Source: Clostridiales bacterium
GTDB taxonomy: Bacteria > Bacillota > Clostridia > Tissierellales > Sedimentibacteraceae
DNA length: 6,018 nt
Direction: 5' to 3'
NCBI GenBank assembly: GCA_003483345.1
Contig: DMWH01000030.1
Span: 647 to 6,664, forward strand
How positions within the stretch are numbered: position 1 is the stretch's first letter; every line of letters starts with the position of its first letter. Below the pieces are notes generated by a model, which ran no database searches, was not told where the DNA came from, and was given only the letters and a program-made list of their open reading frames with translations. Below, one piece after another: positions 4,221 to 6,018 of the stretch. The translations under genes were made by a program, and so were the position numbers.

Positions 4221-5867
4221 ATGGATTATAAAAAATTAGCAGAATTGTTATTTCCAAATATAACAAAGACTATTGAATATTATGAAAATGAAGTATATCC
4301 TAAGAGAAAATTGCCTGAAGGAGCCAAAGTAACAAGATTAGCACCAAGTCCAACAGGTTTTATTCATTTGGGTAATCTTTACGGAGCATTTGTGGATGAA
4401 CGTTTGGCACATCAAAGCGGTGGTGTTTTTTTGCTTAGAATCGAAGATACAGATGAAAAACGAAAAGTTGAAGGCTCTGTTGAAACAATAATAACATCCC
4501 TTGAATACTTTGACTTGAAATTTGATGAGGGCGCAGGAATAGAAGGGGAAACAGGAGATTACGGACCATATTTTCAAAGCAACAGAGCAGAAATATATCA
4601 GTGCTGTGCTAAACACTTGGTTGAAATAGGGAGGGCTTACCCTTGTTTTTGCACCGAAGGGGAATTGGAAGAATTAAGGAAAGAGCAAGCAAAAGAAAAT
4701 GTAAATACAGGATATTACGGTAAGTGGGCGAGAGACAGAAATTTATCATTAGAAGAAGTTCAGCAGCATTTAAACAACAATGAAGAATTTGTTATTAGAT
4801 TTCGCTCTGAAGGAACAGAAGAAGGGAAATTTGAAATAGTCGATGCCATAAGAGGACGTTTAATAATGCCTGAAAATTATCAGGATATTGTAATTCTGAA
4901 AACGAACGGTATACCTACATATCATTTTGCTCACGTGGTAGATGACCATTTAATGGGCATAACTCATGTTGTAAGGGGAGAAGAATGGCTGTCCACACTT
5001 CCTATCCATTATGAAATATTTAAAACAATAGGTTGGGAAACACCTGTATATTGCCATACGGCGCATTTAATGAAAATGGATAATGGAGCCAAAAGAAAGC
5101 TTTCAAAGAGGAAGGACCCTGAATTAGGGTTGGGATATTACAGGGAATTGGGTTATCATCCGAAAGCTGTAAGAGAATACCTTCTTACCATTTTAAATTC
5201 AAACTTTGAAGAGTGGAGAATGAAAAATCCCGAAAACCCGATTGATGATTTTCAATTCACTTTGGGAAAAATGAGCAATTCAGGAGCATTATTTGATTTA
5301 GACAAGTTAAATAACATTTGCAAGGATGTTTTATTAAAAATTCCTGCAGCTGAAATATATGAATTTTTGCTTAACTGGGCAAATGAGTACAAAAAAGAAG
5401 CCTATGAACTTTTGAAATCAAATAAAGATGAAGTTATAAAGCTCTTGTCTGTCGGAAGAGATGGAAACAATCCTCGTAAGGATTTGATGTATTGTGAGCA
5501 AATACTGGATTTCATAAGTTATTACTTTGATGAATATTTTAAAATTGTTGATAGTTATCCTGAAAATATAGATAGTGAAGAAGCTAAAAAACTTCTTAAA
5601 GCTTACTTAAGTACCTACGACCACGGTGACGATCAAAGCCAGTGGTTTGAAAAGATAAGAGTAATTGCATCTGAAAACGGATATGCTGCAAAGCCAAAGG
5701 ATTACAAGAAAAACCCGGATATGTACAAAGGACATGTGGGAGATGTAAGTACCGCTATAAGAATTGCAATCATAGGCCGCGCATCATCACCGGACTTATG
5801 GGAATTGCAGCAGATAATGGGAGAAGAAAAGGTTAGAAGAAGAATTGAAAATGCAATAAACAGTTAA
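4221..5867 (+). CDS. gltX: Glutamate--tRNA ligase (glutamyl-tRNA synthetase)
   Basis: The cytosolic enzyme attaches glutamate to tRNA-Glu using ATP, and in many Firmicutes also mischarges tRNA-Gln for later amidation. The 548-residue class I synthetase has the HIGH region PSPTGFIHLGN (42-52), a Rossmann catalytic core with LRIEDTD (72-78), VVRGEEWL before the second motif, and KMSKS-type KLSKR (293-297), all intact. YPCFCTEGELEELR holds Cys142 and Cys144, half of a zinc-binding site in some GluRS; the partner CxxH pair is not obvious. At 548 residues it exceeds the roughly 485 of the common bacterial form, with a divergent, helical C-terminal part for anticodon binding; I recall such long forms from Clostridia. 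ATG at 4221 is chosen because AAGGAGG lies 6 nt upstream; the frame is open to an ATG at 4197 next to the palindrome, without a ribosome binding site. It follows tRNA-Glu(CTC) and ends at a terminator. Confidence 0.95.
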   Translation: MDYKKLAELLFPNITKTIEYYENEVYPKRKLPEGAKVTRLAPSPTGFIHLGNLYGAFVDERLAHQSGGVFLLRIEDTDEKRKVEGSVETIITSLEYFDLKFDEGAGIEGETGDYGPYFQSNRAEIYQCCAKHLVEIGRAYPCFCTEGELEELRKEQAKENVNTGYYGKWARDRNLSLEEVQQHLNNNEEFVIRFRSEGTEEGKFEIVDAIRGRLIMPENYQDIVILKTNGIPTYHFAHVVDDHLMGITHVVRGEEWLSTLPIHYEIFKTIGWETPVYCHTAHLMKMDNGAKRKLSKRKDPELGLGYYRELGYHPKAVREYLLTILNSNFEEWRMKNPENPIDDFQFTLGKMSNSGALFDLDKLNNICKDVLLKIPAAEIYEFLLNWANEYKKEAYELLKSNKDEVIKLLSVGRDGNNPRKDLMYCEQILDFISYYFDEYFKIVDSYPENIDSEEAKKLLKAYLSTYDHGDDQSQWFEKIRVIASENGYAAKPKDYKKNPDMYKGHVGDVSTAIRIAIIGRASSPDLWELQQIMGEEKVRRRIENAINS

Positions 5868-5988
5868 GGGACAGTGGGGACGTACACTACTGTCCCGCTG
5901 TTATAGTTTAGGGTTTGAGTTGAAATACTCAAACCCTTTTGATTTTGTTATTTGATTGTAGTGAATGGGACAGTTAGTGTACGTCCCC
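5868..5988. repeat. BIME-like inverted pair of palindromic repeats enclosing the gltX terminator
   Basis: The left copy GGGGACGTACACT...TGTCCC (5876-5896) and the right copy GGGACAGTTAGTGTACGTCC plus CC (5967-5988) are reverse complements over 21-22 nt with one inserted base. The left copy also begins with GGGACAGT (5868-5875), which pairs with ACTGTCCC (5889-5896) to make its own hairpin right after the gltX stop codon. Two inverted palindromic units around a linker match the layout of REP/BIME elements moved by REP-associated tyrosine (Y1) transposases. No transposase lies in the window. Confidence 0.7.
5910..5940 (+). terminator. Rho-independent terminator of gltX
   Basis: AGGGTTTGAGT (5910-5920) and ACTCAAACCCT (5927-5937) form a perfect 11-bp stem with loop TGAAAT, followed by TTT (5938-5940), G, A and TTTT. 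It lies 42 nt after the gltX stop codon, inside the palindromic repeat pair. The stem is also nearly symmetric, with A residues before it, so it may act weakly in the opposite direction. Confidence 0.8.
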
Positions 5989-6018
5989 AGCGTCACCAAA
6001 TTATTCTGTATAAATTGG

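Noticed and set aside
4338..4616. Minus-strand ORF inside gltX
   Set aside because: Antisense shadow of the conserved catalytic core of gltX.
1..6018. CRISPR array or phage/transposase genes
   Set aside because: No regularly spaced direct repeats and no integrase, transposase or phage structural gene is visible; the only repeats are REP-like palindromes.

Overview
The window looks like a chromosomal piece of a low-GC, anaerobic, Clostridia-type Firmicute. This is an inference from the AT-rich DNA, strong AGGAGG ribosome binding sites, near-consensus sigma-A promoters, a tRNA without an encoded CCA, a TM1266-family protein (normally linked to [FeFe]-hydrogenase systems) and an apparent selenoprotein. 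I cannot name the species.

Left half (minus strand, reading from about 3050 down to 1). A promoter and a leader holding a terminator/antiterminator-like pair precede a tightly packed operon: a TM1266-family ACT-like small protein, a lipoprotein substrate-binding protein, a permease and an ATPase. The three transporter genes form a complete NMT1/SsuABC-type ABC importer, coupled by a 1-nt gap and by 26-nt and 8-nt overlaps. About 120 nt further on is an IscA/HesB-like gene that runs off the left edge. Its reading frame is interrupted by a single UGA exactly where the family has its first conserved cysteine. The frame stays open and IscA-like after the UGA, and a perfect 7-bp hairpin with a G-starting loop lies 19 nt downstream. 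The most economical reading is a selenocysteine codon with a bacterial SECIS element, so a naive ORF caller would truncate this gene to 31 residues.

Middle (3097-3870). A small Xre-type HTH regulator (minus) and a divergent GNAT-like acetyltransferase with a cysteine-rich tail (plus) share a 138-nt region with back-to-back promoters. A 12-bp palindrome overlaps the regulator's ribosome binding site.

Right half (plus strand). A near-consensus promoter drives a short, probably folded leader and a tRNA-Glu with anticodon CUC. About 90 nt later comes gltX, encoding glutamyl-tRNA synthetase, so the tRNA and the enzyme that charges it are adjacent and possibly co-transcribed. gltX is bracketed by GGGAC/GTCCC-type palindromic repeats that resemble REP/BIME elements. 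The downstream pair encloses a good intrinsic terminator.

The main results are the unannotated selenoprotein, the candidate attenuator controlling the TM1266/ABC operon, and the tRNA-Glu/gltX pairing.
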